The position numbers were made by a program, and so were the translations under genes. From Variovorax fucosicus (GTDB lineage: Bacteria > Pseudomonadota > Gammaproteobacteria > Burkholderiales > Burkholderiaceae_C): a DNA stretch of 64,000 nt. The notes beneath the pieces are model-generated. The model had not been told where the DNA came from, searched no databases, and saw only the letters and a list, made by a program, of their open reading frames with translations. Below are positions 9,100-17,352 of the stretch, one piece after another. The stretch is taken from contig NZ_JASZYU010000003.1 of NCBI RefSeq assembly GCF_030316825.1, forward strand, positions 372,001 through 436,000. Reading direction: 5' to 3'. The number at the start of each line of letters is the position of its first letter. Within the stretch, counting starts at the first letter, position 1.

Positions 9100-9165
9100 T
9101 GTTTGCGTAACCATCTTGGTTGTTTGCGCAAACAAGCGATTTTTGTTGTAATGTTTGCGCCAACA
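9100..9165. promoter_or_regulatory. Three-site operator array for the LacI regulator
   Basis: The 192-bp divergent region holds three copies of one motif: TGTTTGCGTAAC at 9100, the perfect 14-bp palindrome TGTTTGCGCAAACA at 9121-9134, and TGTTTGCGCCAACA (one mismatch) at 9152-9165. The centres are 21 and 31 bp apart, close to two and three helical turns, so bound dimers would lie on the same DNA face. The CG-centred palindrome is typical of LacI/GalR operators. It lies just upstream of the MFS start, so repression of the tetronate operon and autoregulation are both likely. Confidence 0.8.
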
Positions 9166-9262
9166 AATAGGTACAAACCCTGGAATCGATCCAGGACGCT
9201 GATAGGGGCTGATCCGATCGGCCCGCTATGCTTGCCTAAAGCAATAAGCAACCAGGAGACCA

Positions 9263-10279
9263 ATGAAAGAGCAATCCGAACAGACTCCCTCCATTACTCT
9301 GGAGGATGTGGCGCGCCTCGCCGGCGTCAGCGGCATGACGGTGTCGCGCGTGCTGCAAGACCACGTCAACGTCTCCGAACAGACCCGAGCAAAGGTCCAG
9401 GCCGCAGTGGCTGCCCTCGGCTACGTGCCAAATCGCCTGGCCGGCGCACTGACCACGGCGAAGACGCGGTTGATTGCAGTGATAGTCCCGTCACTCAGCA
9501 ACATCGTCTTTCCGGAAGTGCTTCGAGGCGCCAACGAGTGCCTCGAAGCCGCGGGCTACCAGGCTGTCATCGGTGTTTCGGACTACGACCTCGAGAAGGA
9601 AGAACGGATCATTGCCGCGATGCGGGCCTGGCGTCCGTCAGGCTGGATTCTTGCCGGCCTCGAGCACACGCCTCGCGCCCTGCAGATGCTGCGCGAGGTT
9701 CGCAGTCCAGTGGTTGAAGTGATGGACTCTGACGGAGAGCCGATCGACATGGCCGTCGGGTTCTCGAACACTCAAGCGGGCCGCGATACGGGTCAGTTTC
9801 TTGCCGACACGGGGCGCCGCCGAGTCGGTTACGTTGGCGGTGACCTGTGTCGCGACCTGCGCGCCGCCAAGCGGCGAAAGGGCTTTGAACAGGCACTGGC
9901 AGAAAACGGCCTGGAACTCGAGGCCAGCTTCACGGCGCAGCAGGCCTCGTCGTTCCTGCTCGGGCGAGCCGGTTTGGCGCAACTGCTCGAACGCCATCCG
10001 GACCTGGATGCCGTCTACTTCTCGAACGACGACATGGCTGTCGGTGGGCTGATGCATTGCATGGGCGCGGGCGTGAAGGTGCCCGGGCGCCTGGCGCTCG
10101 CGGGATTCAACGGACTGGAAATAGGCGAAGCCGTACCACAGCGGCTGACGACCATCAGGTCGCCGCGGTATCGCATCGGGCAACTCGCAGCCGAACACAT
10201 CCTGGCGAGGTTGGCCGGGAACGCTCCACCACTCAGGCTGGACTTGGGGTACGAGTTCATCACCGGGCAGACAACATAG
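9263..10279 (+). CDS. LacI-family transcriptional regulator of the tetronate operon
   Basis: A 338-residue LacI/GalR repressor. The N-terminal helix-turn-helix is ITLEDVARLAGVSGMTVSRV (residues 11-30), followed by the hinge region with VPNRLAGAL. Residues 65-338 form a periplasmic-binding-protein-like ligand domain of the GntR (gluconate) subgroup (VIVPSLSNIVFPEVLRG). It is divergent from the MFS-ltnD-otnK-otnC operon across three operator copies, so its effector is probably a tetronate or a pathway intermediate. The ATG at 9263 follows AGGAGACC. It ends 6 bp before the convergent ABC permease gene. Confidence 0.92.
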   Translation: MKEQSEQTPSITLEDVARLAGVSGMTVSRVLQDHVNVSEQTRAKVQAAVAALGYVPNRLAGALTTAKTRLIAVIVPSLSNIVFPEVLRGANECLEAAGYQAVIGVSDYDLEKEERIIAAMRAWRPSGWILAGLEHTPRALQMLREVRSPVVEVMDSDGEPIDMAVGFSNTQAGRDTGQFLADTGRRRVGYVGGDLCRDLRAAKRRKGFEQALAENGLELEASFTAQQASSFLLGRAGLAQLLERHPDLDAVYFSNDDMAVGGLMHCMGAGVKVPGRLALAGFNGLEIGEAVPQRLTTIRSPRYRIGQLAAEHILARLAGNAPPLRLDLGYEFITGQTT

Positions 10280-10285
10280 GTGCCG

Positions 10286-11662
10286 TCAGCCGGGCCCTCC
10301 GCAGCCCGTCGGGCGCACTCGACCGGCTGCGGCAGCACCCAGCAAGAGGGCCAGCGCGCCCATCAACACCAGGCCCAACAATTGACCGACAGGCGTCTCC
10401 ATCGACCGGGCCGGCGAGATGAAGCGCGGCTGGGCGGCGAAGTCCTGCGGGCCGAAGCGAACGTCGTTGAACAGGTAGGGGTAGTAGAAGGCGCGCAACC
10501 GCGCGTGGAAATCGGCGGTGTGATCCTGATAGGCCAGCTGCGCCTGCAGGTCGGTGTCGGCCTGTCGGTGCAGCACGGCCTGCACGCCGACGCCCGGCAG
10601 CAGCCAGCCCAGTCGCGCAGTCCAGCGCTGGCGCGCGAGCAGGCCGTCACGGTAAGCCGCCACCTGCGGCGCCACGCTCTCGTCGCCGAGTTGCTGGAAG
10701 GCGTAGTACCACTTCCAGTGGAAGCCCGAAGGCAGTGGCGCGGTGTGCTGCCATTCGGGGTGTGTGCGGAAGAATTTCTCCATCGTGGCCGGCGGTGGCA
10801 GATCCCACGCGCCATGCACGGTCTGGCGCTGTGCCAGCATCAGCTCCACGCCCTGGTGCACCGGCACGGCGCGCGCAAGCACGGCGTTGGCGAGTGTGGG
10901 CACGACGAGGGTCAGCACGGCCCAGCAGCCCATGAGCGCCGTTGCGTTGGCGGCGGAGCTTGCGCTTCGTGTCGCCACGATCAGCGCCAGGCCGCTCCAG
11001 ACCGCCAGATAGGCCGCCGTGACCAGCAGCGCGGTGGCCAGGGCTGCCATCGTGGTTCCATTGGCCAGCGCACCGACCAGCACTGGCAGCACGAGGCCGC
11101 CGAAGACTAGCGCCGCGCGCAGGCCCGCGCGGCGCAGCCACAGGCGCCTGCCGGCGCCGGGCATGGCCAGCAGCGTGCCCAGCCGGCCGGATCGACGTTC
11201 GCCCGAAACCAGGTCGTACAGCAATGCGATCAGGAACAGCGGCGCCAGGTACACCAGCACGAAAGCGAAGTCGAAGCGTCCGGCCAGCGCCAGTTCGGGA
11301 TTGAAACTCTCGCCCTCGTGCAACTGAGCCTGCAGCGCCAATGCGCGCACGCGGAGCACATAGGGTGCGGCATCGCGCAGGCCGAGCGCAAGGAAGGCTG
11401 CGGGAGACGGTGCATCCCAGGTGCTGTGGAAGGTGTAGTACGCGGCCGAGCCGGGATCGCCGCCGTGGGTGTACTTGCGTGCCTGCGCAGTCAGATCCTG
11501 CTGCTGCAGCCCGGCCAGACGCGCAATCGTCTGCCGCTGGCGCGCAACCTCGCGCGTGCCCGAAAGCACGGCCAGGGTCGACAGCACCAGCAGCAATGCC
11601 AGCGCAGCCAGGGCCAGCCTTGAGCGCGCCAGGAGACGCCATTCGTGGGCGAGCCAACTCAT
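10286..11662 (-). CDS. ABC-2 type exporter permease, DUF3526 family (second of pair)
   Basis: A 458-residue inner-membrane protein. It has an N-terminal membrane helix (LALAALALLLVLSTLAVL), a large extracytoplasmic segment, then a cluster of hydrophobic helices from about residue 150 with the ABC-2 signature region DLVSGERRSGRLGTLLAMPG. A second soluble stretch and a last helix follow (LLGLVLMGALALLLGAAA). This layout is that of DUF3526 permeases, found in pairs with one ATPase. The ATG at 11662 overlaps the stop of the preceding permease by 4 bp. It should form the exporter with its paralogue and the ATPase upstream; substrate unknown. The stop lies 6 bp from the end of the convergent LacI gene. 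Confidence 0.85.
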   Translation of the reverse strand: MSWLAHEWRLLARSRLALAALALLLVLSTLAVLSGTREVARQRQTIARLAGLQQQDLTAQARKYTHGGDPGSAAYYTFHSTWDAPSPAAFLALGLRDAAPYVLRVRALALQAQLHEGESFNPELALAGRFDFAFVLVYLAPLFLIALLYDLVSGERRSGRLGTLLAMPGAGRRLWLRRAGLRAALVFGGLVLPVLVGALANGTTMAALATALLVTAAYLAVWSGLALIVATRSASSAANATALMGCWAVLTLVVPTLANAVLARAVPVHQGVELMLAQRQTVHGAWDLPPPATMEKFFRTHPEWQHTAPLPSGFHWKWYYAFQQLGDESVAPQVAAYRDGLLARQRWTARLGWLLPGVGVQAVLHRQADTDLQAQLAYQDHTADFHARLRAFYYPYLFNDVRFGPQDFAAQPRFISPARSMETPVGQLLGLVLMGALALLLGAAAAGRVRPTGCGGPG

Positions 11663-13086
11663 CGCGTGATCCTCCCCAGCCGGCGCGTGGCCGGCACCAA
11701 CAGCCCCGCGAGCGCGGTCAGCCAGAGCAGCAGCACACCCGCGGCAGGTGCCGTACGGCGCAGCGCCTCGACGGGCGGTGCGGCCTCGTAGCGAAAGTCG
11801 GCAACGCCGTGCCAGTGCGCGTGGCCGATGCGACTGTCGCGGCTGGAACGGTCGCCCGCGAAGCTGAGCTTCTCGGCCTGCAGCCGGTTGAGCGCCTGCA
11901 CCAGGCGATAGCGATGACGCTCGGCCTGCTCGACGAAGCGGCGGTAGTTGTGCAGGTCGGTGCCTGCCGCTGCCATGGACAGGCGGCGCAGCGCGATCAC
12001 CGGGCTCAGCCAAGCAAAGCCGTCGACGCGGCGCAACTGTGCATCCTGGCGCTCGAAGCTGGCGTCGGCGTAGCGCTCGAAGAGCGCGCTGGTCAGCCGC
12101 TCGCCCTCCATGCCCAGCAGGCCCTTGTAGTTGACGGGAAGGTCTTCCACCCTCGAGACCCCGTACTGTGCGAGCACTTTCTTCCTGAAGTCGGCGAAGT
12201 AGGGGTCGTCCGGGTTGTGGCTGTCGCCGAGCGCGGCCAGGTCGCGCGCCACCGCGATGTCGGTCTCGAAGCGCGTGGGCAGCACCAGGGCTGAGGCCAC
12301 GAGTTCCGGCGCCAGCCGCGGCACGAGCACGACACTGACCGCCCAGACCGCCAGCAATGCCACCAGCGCGTCTCGCCCGCGCGCGAACCGTGCTGACAGG
12401 CACACGATGCCGACGACCCAGATCAGCAGCCACAGCCCGTAGCCCGCCGCCAGCGCGACGGCCAGGCTGGCCGGGGCCGGTGTTGCCGCGCCGATCCAGG
12501 CCAGCGCCAGAAGTGCCGGCAGCAGCACCAGTGCGGCCACGCCGCTCAGGGCCAGCAGCTTGCCCGCCACGATCTGGCGCGGTCGAACGCCTTGGGCAAG
12601 CAGCACGCGCAGCGTGCCGGATTCGCGCTCCCGCGCCAGGGCCGCATGGCCCACGAAGACGAGCAGCAGGGGGGCCAGCACTTGCAGCACGAAGGCGGGC
12701 GTGAGCTGCCCGAAGCGCAGCAGCAGCGAGGACTGCCGCACGTCGCCGAAATTCGCGCTGTTCTGTCGATGTCCTTCGAGGAAGAGCGTATGGCCCGTGT
12801 AAGCGTCGACCCCGGAATCGAAGGCCGCCAGCGGGCTCAGCGGCCGGAACACGAAGTGCCCGTAGTGCACCATGCGGTGCGGGTGTCGGTCGGGCTGGGT
12901 CTCGAACTCGTGATCCACCTGCGTCTGGTGACGCGTGCGCTCGGCATCCGTTGTGCTGCGCTGATCCCAGGCCGTGAAGGCGGCCACGGCTGTCAATAGC
13001 AGCAGCAATGCCAGGCCCAGCACCGCCACGCGGTCGCGCCGCAGCAGGCGCCACTCCTCGCGCGCGATGCGCCATGCGGCACTCAT
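11659..13086 (-). CDS. ABC-2 type exporter permease, DUF3526 family (first of pair)
   Basis: A 475-residue permease, paralogous to the next gene. It has an N-terminal helix (VAVLGLALLLLLTAVAAF), a polar extracytoplasmic loop, then ABC-2 membrane helices with HAALARERESGTLRVLLAQG, the coupling-loop signature shared with its partner. A large soluble DUF3526 region follows (about 255-430), then a final helix. Its start overlaps the ATPase stop by 4 bp and its stop overlaps the next permease by 4 bp. The two permeases would form a heterodimeric membrane unit. Transported substrate unknown; the TonB receptor upstream in the operon suggests metal or siderophore traffic. Confidence 0.85.
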   Translation of the reverse strand: MSAAWRIAREEWRLLRRDRVAVLGLALLLLLTAVAAFTAWDQRSTTDAERTRHQTQVDHEFETQPDRHPHRMVHYGHFVFRPLSPLAAFDSGVDAYTGHTLFLEGHRQNSANFGDVRQSSLLLRFGQLTPAFVLQVLAPLLLVFVGHAALARERESGTLRVLLAQGVRPRQIVAGKLLALSGVAALVLLPALLALAWIGAATPAPASLAVALAAGYGLWLLIWVVGIVCLSARFARGRDALVALLAVWAVSVVLVPRLAPELVASALVLPTRFETDIAVARDLAALGDSHNPDDPYFADFRKKVLAQYGVSRVEDLPVNYKGLLGMEGERLTSALFERYADASFERQDAQLRRVDGFAWLSPVIALRRLSMAAAGTDLHNYRRFVEQAERHRYRLVQALNRLQAEKLSFAGDRSSRDSRIGHAHWHGVADFRYEAAPPVEALRRTAPAAGVLLLWLTALAGLLVPATRRLGRITR

Positions 13087-13856
13087 TGAACCGCCTCCTG
13101 GCCGGCGTAGCGCCGGTGCAGCGCACGCACGTCGAAGCGCTCGGCGCCGGAAGCGGCGACTTCTTCGATCAACCGCCCGCCGTCGATGAAGCCGATGCGG
13201 TCGGCCACGTCGGCGGCACTGAGCAGGTCATGCGTGACCATGAGGATGGCGACACCCTGTGCGCGCAGCAGCCCCAGAAGGCGGTTGAACTCGGCCGTGG
13301 CCTGCGGATCCAGGCCGGAGGTGGGCTCGTCGAGCAACAACGCGGGCACCTTGCGCGCGAGCGCCAGCGCGATCGAGACCTTCTGGCGCATGCCTTTGGA
13401 AAACCCCGACACGCGCCGGCGGTGCGCCGCGGCGTCCAGGCCGGCGGACGCCAGGGCCGCGTCGATGGCCGACGCGCCGGCGGGCTGGCCCGCAAGGTGG
13501 AGCAGATAAGCCACGTTCTCGCGCGCGCTCAGGTGCTCATAGAGCGCCACGTTCTCGGGGATGTATGCCAGCTGGCGCCGCGCAGCCGTCGGGTCGGCCA
13601 CGGGGTCGGCGCCGTCGACGCGCACGCGGCCACTGCGTGGCTGCACGAAGCCCAGGAACAGGCTCAGCGTGGTGGTCTTGCCGGCGCCGTTGGCACCCAG
13701 CAGCGCGCAGATTTCACCGGCTTTGACCGTGAGATCCAGCCCGTGCAGGATGGTGTGCCCGCCATAGCCGGCGACCACGCCGGAGGCTTCCAGGGCAGGA
13801 TGGGGTGAGGCCGCGGTGCGCGGTGGTGGAAGGTGGGGCAGAGGCATGCGTGGCAT
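13083..13856 (-). CDS. ABC transporter ATP-binding protein (ABC-2 exporter)
   Basis: A 257-residue ATPase with all core motifs: Walker A GANGAGKTT, Q-loop region AYIPENVALYEHL, signature VSGFSKGMRQKVSIAL, Walker B ALLLDEPTSGLDP and the H-loop LMVTHD. It is closest in style to CcmA/NosF-type ATPases that drive ABC-2 exporters. Twenty or so Pro-rich N-terminal residues precede the first strand, so an internal start is possible, but none is clearly better. It starts 10 bp after the TonB receptor stop and is coupled to the two DUF3526 permeases by 4-bp overlaps. Confidence 0.9.
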   Translation of the reverse strand: MPRMPLPHLPPPRTAASPHPALEASGVVAGYGGHTILHGLDLTVKAGEICALLGANGAGKTTTLSLFLGFVQPRSGRVRVDGADPVADPTAARRQLAYIPENVALYEHLSARENVAYLLHLAGQPAGASAIDAALASAGLDAAAHRRRVSGFSKGMRQKVSIALALARKVPALLLDEPTSGLDPQATAEFNRLLGLLRAQGVAILMVTHDLLSAADVADRIGFIDGGRLIEEVAASGAERFDVRALHRRYAGQEAVQ

Positions 13857-13866
13857 TCGTTCGTGT

Positions 13867-16032
13867 TCAGAACCGGGCCTGCAAGCCGACGGTGAGGGTG
13901 CGCGCCGTGCCCGGCGTCACCCACAGGCGGCTGTAGGAACTGGTGTAGTAGGTCTTGTCGAACAGGTTGTCGACATCCAGCGTGAGCCGCAGCGCAGGGT
14001 TCAGGCGCCAGTAGGCAACCAGCTTGGCCGTGGTGTAGCCCGGCAGTTCGAAGGCGGGCGTGCCTGCGTTGGCTTCGGCCTGGGTGCGGGCCTGGCCCAG
14101 GCGCTTGCCCACGTGCGTGACGCCGCCGCCGAGGCCGTAGCGCTGGCCGTTGGCGAAAGCATCTTCGTAGACCGCGAGCACGCTGCCGTTGACCTTGGGC
14201 ACGTTGAGCAGGCGGCCGCCAACCTCCAGACTGTTGTCCTTCGTGATCTCTACGTCGTTGAACACCAGGCTTGCGTTGACGCGCCAGTGCTTCGTGACCT
14301 GGCCCGCGAAGTCGAGTTCGAGGCCGCGGCTGCGGATTTCGCCCGCGGAGACCGAATAGCCGGTGTTGACCGGGTCGGACGTCAGCACGTTGCGCTTACG
14401 GATGTCGAACAGCGCGGCGGTCGCCCCGATGCCCTTGTCCGCGCTTTCCCATTTGGTGCCGAGTTCCAGCGCGCGGCCGGTCTCCGGCTCGAAACTGTTG
14501 GCCGCGAAGTCGGAGCCGACGTTGGGTCGGAAGGAGCGGCCCGCGTTGGCGTAGAAGGTCCACTGCGGTGTTGGCAGCCAACTCAGGCCGACGCGCGGCG
14601 AGGTGGACGACGGATCCTGGCGAGCCGTGGCATTCGTCCTGCGGTTGAGCAGCGACTGACGGTTGTCGTCCACGCGCACGCCGGCGACCAGGCGCCATTC
14701 GGGGGCGAGCCTGATCGCATCCTGGAAATAGAACGCCGTGCCGCGCTGGTGCTCCAGCGTGTCGGTATTGGCCGTTGGCGTGGGCTGAGCCTGGCCGTAA
14801 ACCGGGTTGTAGATGGTGATGGCGTACGGCCGTGCGGTCGTCGGATTGGCGCGCAGCATGAGCGAGTCCATGCTGAAGCGGAAGCTCTCCAGGCCGATCA
14901 GCAACTCGTGCTCGACGGCACCGGTTTTCACGTTGCCTTGCAGCTCCGCCTGCAAGGCGGTATCGCTGGAGTCGAAATCGCGGAAACGCCGCTGGCGGGT
15001 GAGCGTTGCGTTGTCTGCGCGCAGGGCCGACGCCTCGGTCGAGAATCCGGTCACTGAGGTTTCGCGCCACGACAGGCCCAGCCGGCTGCGCCAGGTCGAA
15101 TTCCATTCGTGCGACAGGATGAACTGGTGGGTCTGGTTGTCGACGGTCACGTCGCCGTCGGTGGGTTCGCCGAGAAAACGGCTGCGCGGGATGGCGCCCA
15201 ATTGATTGTTGACAGCGACCACGCCGCGATCCAGCGGGGTCTTGTGGCGCAGAACCTCACCCGCGTACTCCAGCACCGTATCGCGCCCCAGCTTCCAGGT
15301 GAAAGCCGGCGCGATCACTTGGCGGCTGGCGCCCACATGGTCGCGGAAGCTGTCGCGGTCTTCCACCGCGACGTTCAGGCGGAAGGCGAAGTTCTCGCCG
15401 ATGGGGCCGGTGCTGTCGAAGGCACCCCGCTTCAAACCGTAGCTGCCGACGTAGCCCTCGACCGAGTGCGCGGCCTTCCAGAGTGGCCGCTTGGACACGA
15501 TATTGAGCGTGCCGCCCGGCTCGCTGCTGCCGTAGAGCGCAGCGGCGGTGCCCTTGAGGAACTCGATGCGCTCGACGCCCGCGAGGTCGCGCGGCGCATT
15601 GAAGCCGCGATTAGACGAGAAGCCATTGAGCAGTGTCGCCATGCCGGTGTTCTCGTTGCCGGGCAGGCCACGGATGGCGATGTTGTCCCAGAGGCCGCCG
15701 AAATTGTTCTGGCGTGAGACGCCGCCGACATAGTCCAGCACGTCGTCCAGCCGGGTCGCGCCCAGGTCGTCGATGGCCTGGCGCGTGACGATGCGCACCG
15801 ACTGCGGCAGCTCGCGCAGGGGCAGGGCGGTCTTGGCGCCGGCGGCTTCTTCCGAGTGGTAGGCGCCGGACTCGGTGCGACCGACGACCTCGATCGTGGA
15901 CAGCTGGGCCGCGGCCGGAGCTTCAGCGGTTTGAGCAATGGCAGGCCCGGCGAACAAGGGCGCCATGGCCAGGGCAAGCGGGAGCAGACGGAACCCGGCA
16001 ACCCGGTTCCCTGCGAAGTAGATGGGGATCAT
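13867..16032 (-). CDS. TonB-dependent siderophore receptor
   Basis: A 721-residue outer-membrane receptor. A signal peptide (cleavage near AIAQTAEA) precedes a TonB-box-like segment LSTIEVVGR. The plug domain has LRELPQSVRIVTRQAIDDLG, NIAIRGLPGNENTGMATLLNG and ERIEFLKGTAAALYGSSEPG, the layout of FhuA/FoxA-type siderophore receptors. The rest is a 22-strand barrel ending in aromatic Phe (TVGLQARF), as outer-membrane proteins do. I start at the ATG at 16032 just before the signal peptide. It imports a ferric siderophore or other metal chelate, powered by TonB/ExbBD (not in this window). It lies between the small Cys-motif gene and an ABC-2 exporter, all in one direction. Confidence 0.93.
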   Translation of the reverse strand: MIPIYFAGNRVAGFRLLPLALAMAPLFAGPAIAQTAEAPAAAQLSTIEVVGRTESGAYHSEEAAGAKTALPLRELPQSVRIVTRQAIDDLGATRLDDVLDYVGGVSRQNNFGGLWDNIAIRGLPGNENTGMATLLNGFSSNRGFNAPRDLAGVERIEFLKGTAAALYGSSEPGGTLNIVSKRPLWKAAHSVEGYVGSYGLKRGAFDSTGPIGENFAFRLNVAVEDRDSFRDHVGASRQVIAPAFTWKLGRDTVLEYAGEVLRHKTPLDRGVVAVNNQLGAIPRSRFLGEPTDGDVTVDNQTHQFILSHEWNSTWRSRLGLSWRETSVTGFSTEASALRADNATLTRQRRFRDFDSSDTALQAELQGNVKTGAVEHELLIGLESFRFSMDSLMLRANPTTARPYAITIYNPVYGQAQPTPTANTDTLEHQRGTAFYFQDAIRLAPEWRLVAGVRVDDNRQSLLNRRTNATARQDPSSTSPRVGLSWLPTPQWTFYANAGRSFRPNVGSDFAANSFEPETGRALELGTKWESADKGIGATAALFDIRKRNVLTSDPVNTGYSVSAGEIRSRGLELDFAGQVTKHWRVNASLVFNDVEITKDNSLEVGGRLLNVPKVNGSVLAVYEDAFANGQRYGLGGGVTHVGKRLGQARTQAEANAGTPAFELPGYTTAKLVAYWRLNPALRLTLDVDNLFDKTYYTSSYSRLWVTPGTARTLTVGLQARF

Positions 16033-16165
16033 GAACGGCACTCGACAAGACGGCCCGCCCGCGCTGCGAAGGCGCGGCAAGGCACGAAAGCTGGTACGCC
16101 ACCGGGCGGCTGCGAAGCACCGGGCGGCAGGAGGAGGAATCGGCAGCCCGCCTCAGCGGCGGGTG

Positions 16166-16522
16166 TCAGGTCGGTGCAGGGGGATCGCGCGAAGCGAAGG
16201 GCCAACGGCCCGGACTGGGAACGAAGGCGGCCGCTGGCTGCAGCCCGAGGGGCGCGGCCGGCGCGGCCAACGCAGGAAGGAGAGCCGGCGCGGTTGCCGG
16301 CATGCCGGCCTGATGCGCGCAGGCCAGGCACCGCGCACACAGCCCTGGGACTTCATCGTCGTGCCCGGAGGATGCGGTGTCCTCGTCCGCTTCCAGCAGG
16401 CGCCATTCCTGCGCGATGTCCGTCCCGACCTGCCGCAGATGCTCCGCATCGTGCAGGGGCATGCCGACGGCCGTGTTGAAGAACACGGCGAGCAGCAGGA
16501 GTCGGAGCAGGATGCGGCGCAT
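16166..16522 (-). CDS. Small exported protein with CxxC-type cluster (DUF2946-like)
   Basis: A 118-residue protein with an N-terminal hydrophobic helix (LLRLLLLAVFFNTAVG) serving as signal peptide or anchor. His/Asp-rich residues follow, then a CARCLACAHQ cluster (three Cys and one His), then an Ala/Pro-rich tail. This resembles DUF2946 proteins, which often accompany TonB receptor genes and are suspected metal binders. The ATG at 16522 is the first possible start after an in-frame stop, but the bases before it are pyrimidine-rich with no Shine-Dalgarno, so translation may be weak or nearly leaderless. A Fur-like box lies 32 bp upstream. The function is unknown; a periplasmic metal-handling role is inference. 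Confidence 0.6.
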   Translation of the reverse strand: MRRILLRLLLLAVFFNTAVGMPLHDAEHLRQVGTDIAQEWRLLEADEDTASSGHDDEVPGLCARCLACAHQAGMPATAPALLPALAAPAAPLGLQPAAAFVPSPGRWPFASRDPPAPT

Positions 16523-16542
16523 GGGGGAGGCGAAGGGCTGGC

Positions 16543-16569
16543 ATCATACTATCGAGAATAGATTCTCAA
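16543..16569 (-). promoter_or_regulatory. Fur-like box over a candidate promoter
   Basis: On the minus strand, arms GAGAAT and ATTCTC flank AG at 16554-16567, resembling Fur-site arms but with a 2-bp instead of 1-bp spacer. They overlap a candidate sigma70 promoter, TTGAGA (16564-16569), 15 bp, TATGAT (16543-16548), pointing into the Cys-motif gene, TonB receptor and ABC exporter. Iron repression would fit the receptor. The spacing and spacer are imperfect, so this is a candidate only. Confidence 0.5.
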
Positions 16570-16608
16570 GAAAGGCTTAGCCCTGAAACGGCCGGCTTCT
16601 TGCCTCTC

Positions 16609-17244
16609 TCAGCGCCAGCCAGCCGCCTTGAGCTTGTCTGCCAGCTGCTGCGCCACGACTGCATAGCCCTGCGCGTTCGCATGAATGCGATCCGAACGCA
16701 GCGCCGCATCGGACAGAACGGCGGAATACACGTCCGGGATCAGAAGTGCCTTCTCGGCCGCCGCCACCTCTTCATAGAACCCGGCATCGCTGAGCGCACC
16801 GACCGTCGCCCGCAGCGGCTCGGGTGCCGGTGTTGCGATCACGGCCACGTAGGGCGTATGCCCAAGCGCCTGACGCACGATGGCCGCCACGTTGTCTTTC
16901 GTCGCCTGCTGCGACACGCCGCGCAACATGTCGTTGCCGCCGATGCCGACCAGAACCGCGTCATAGCTGCCCGCCGCCAGCAAAGCCTCCAGCCGCTTCA
17001 GCGCGCCGGCCGAGGTGTCTCCATTGACACCTTCGTTGTCGATCCGCCAGCCCGTCAGCTGCGCCAACAGCGCCGGCCAGGCCTGCCCGGGCGCCGCACC
17101 ATAGCCCACGGTCAGGCTGTCGCCCAGCGCCAGGACGCGCGCATCGGATTTCAGCGCAGCAACGGCTGCCTTGCGCTTGCCGCAGGCCATCAGGATCAAG
17201 GCCGACTGCAGACCAGCCAGCATGAGAAGGTGTCGTCGGTTCAT
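16609..17244 (-). CDS. GDSL/SGNH arylesterase, TesA-like lipoprotein
   Basis: A 211-residue SGNH hydrolase. The four blocks are present: ALGDSLTVGYG (nucleophile Ser), the Gly of NGDTSAGAL, VGIGGNDMLRG (Asn), and the C-terminal Asp/His pair in SDRIHANAQGY. The N-terminus MNRRHLLMLAGLQSALILMA ends in a lipobox (LMAC), so it is probably a lipoprotein. Relatives such as TesA hydrolyse aryl esters, lysophospholipids and acyl thioesters. The ATG at 17244 begins the signal peptide directly; one at 17253 is possible. It is divergent from the helicase gene and lies upstream of, and in the same direction as, the receptor operon, with 40 bp before the Fur-like promoter. Confidence 0.88.
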   Translation of the reverse strand: MNRRHLLMLAGLQSALILMACGKRKAAVAALKSDARVLALGDSLTVGYGAAPGQAWPALLAQLTGWRIDNEGVNGDTSAGALKRLEALLAAGSYDAVLVGIGGNDMLRGVSQQATKDNVAAIVRQALGHTPYVAVIATPAPEPLRATVGALSDAGFYEEVAAAEKALLIPDVYSAVLSDAALRSDRIHANAQGYAVVAQQLADKLKAAGWR

Positions 17245-17352
17245 TTCAGTCAATGTCCATGGAGCTCGCGTTGTCGGGCGCGATTATCCGAGACCAGCGT
17301 CCGCGGCGAAGCAGTGCATCCAGGACTTCATGCGCTGGCACAATGACTGGAT

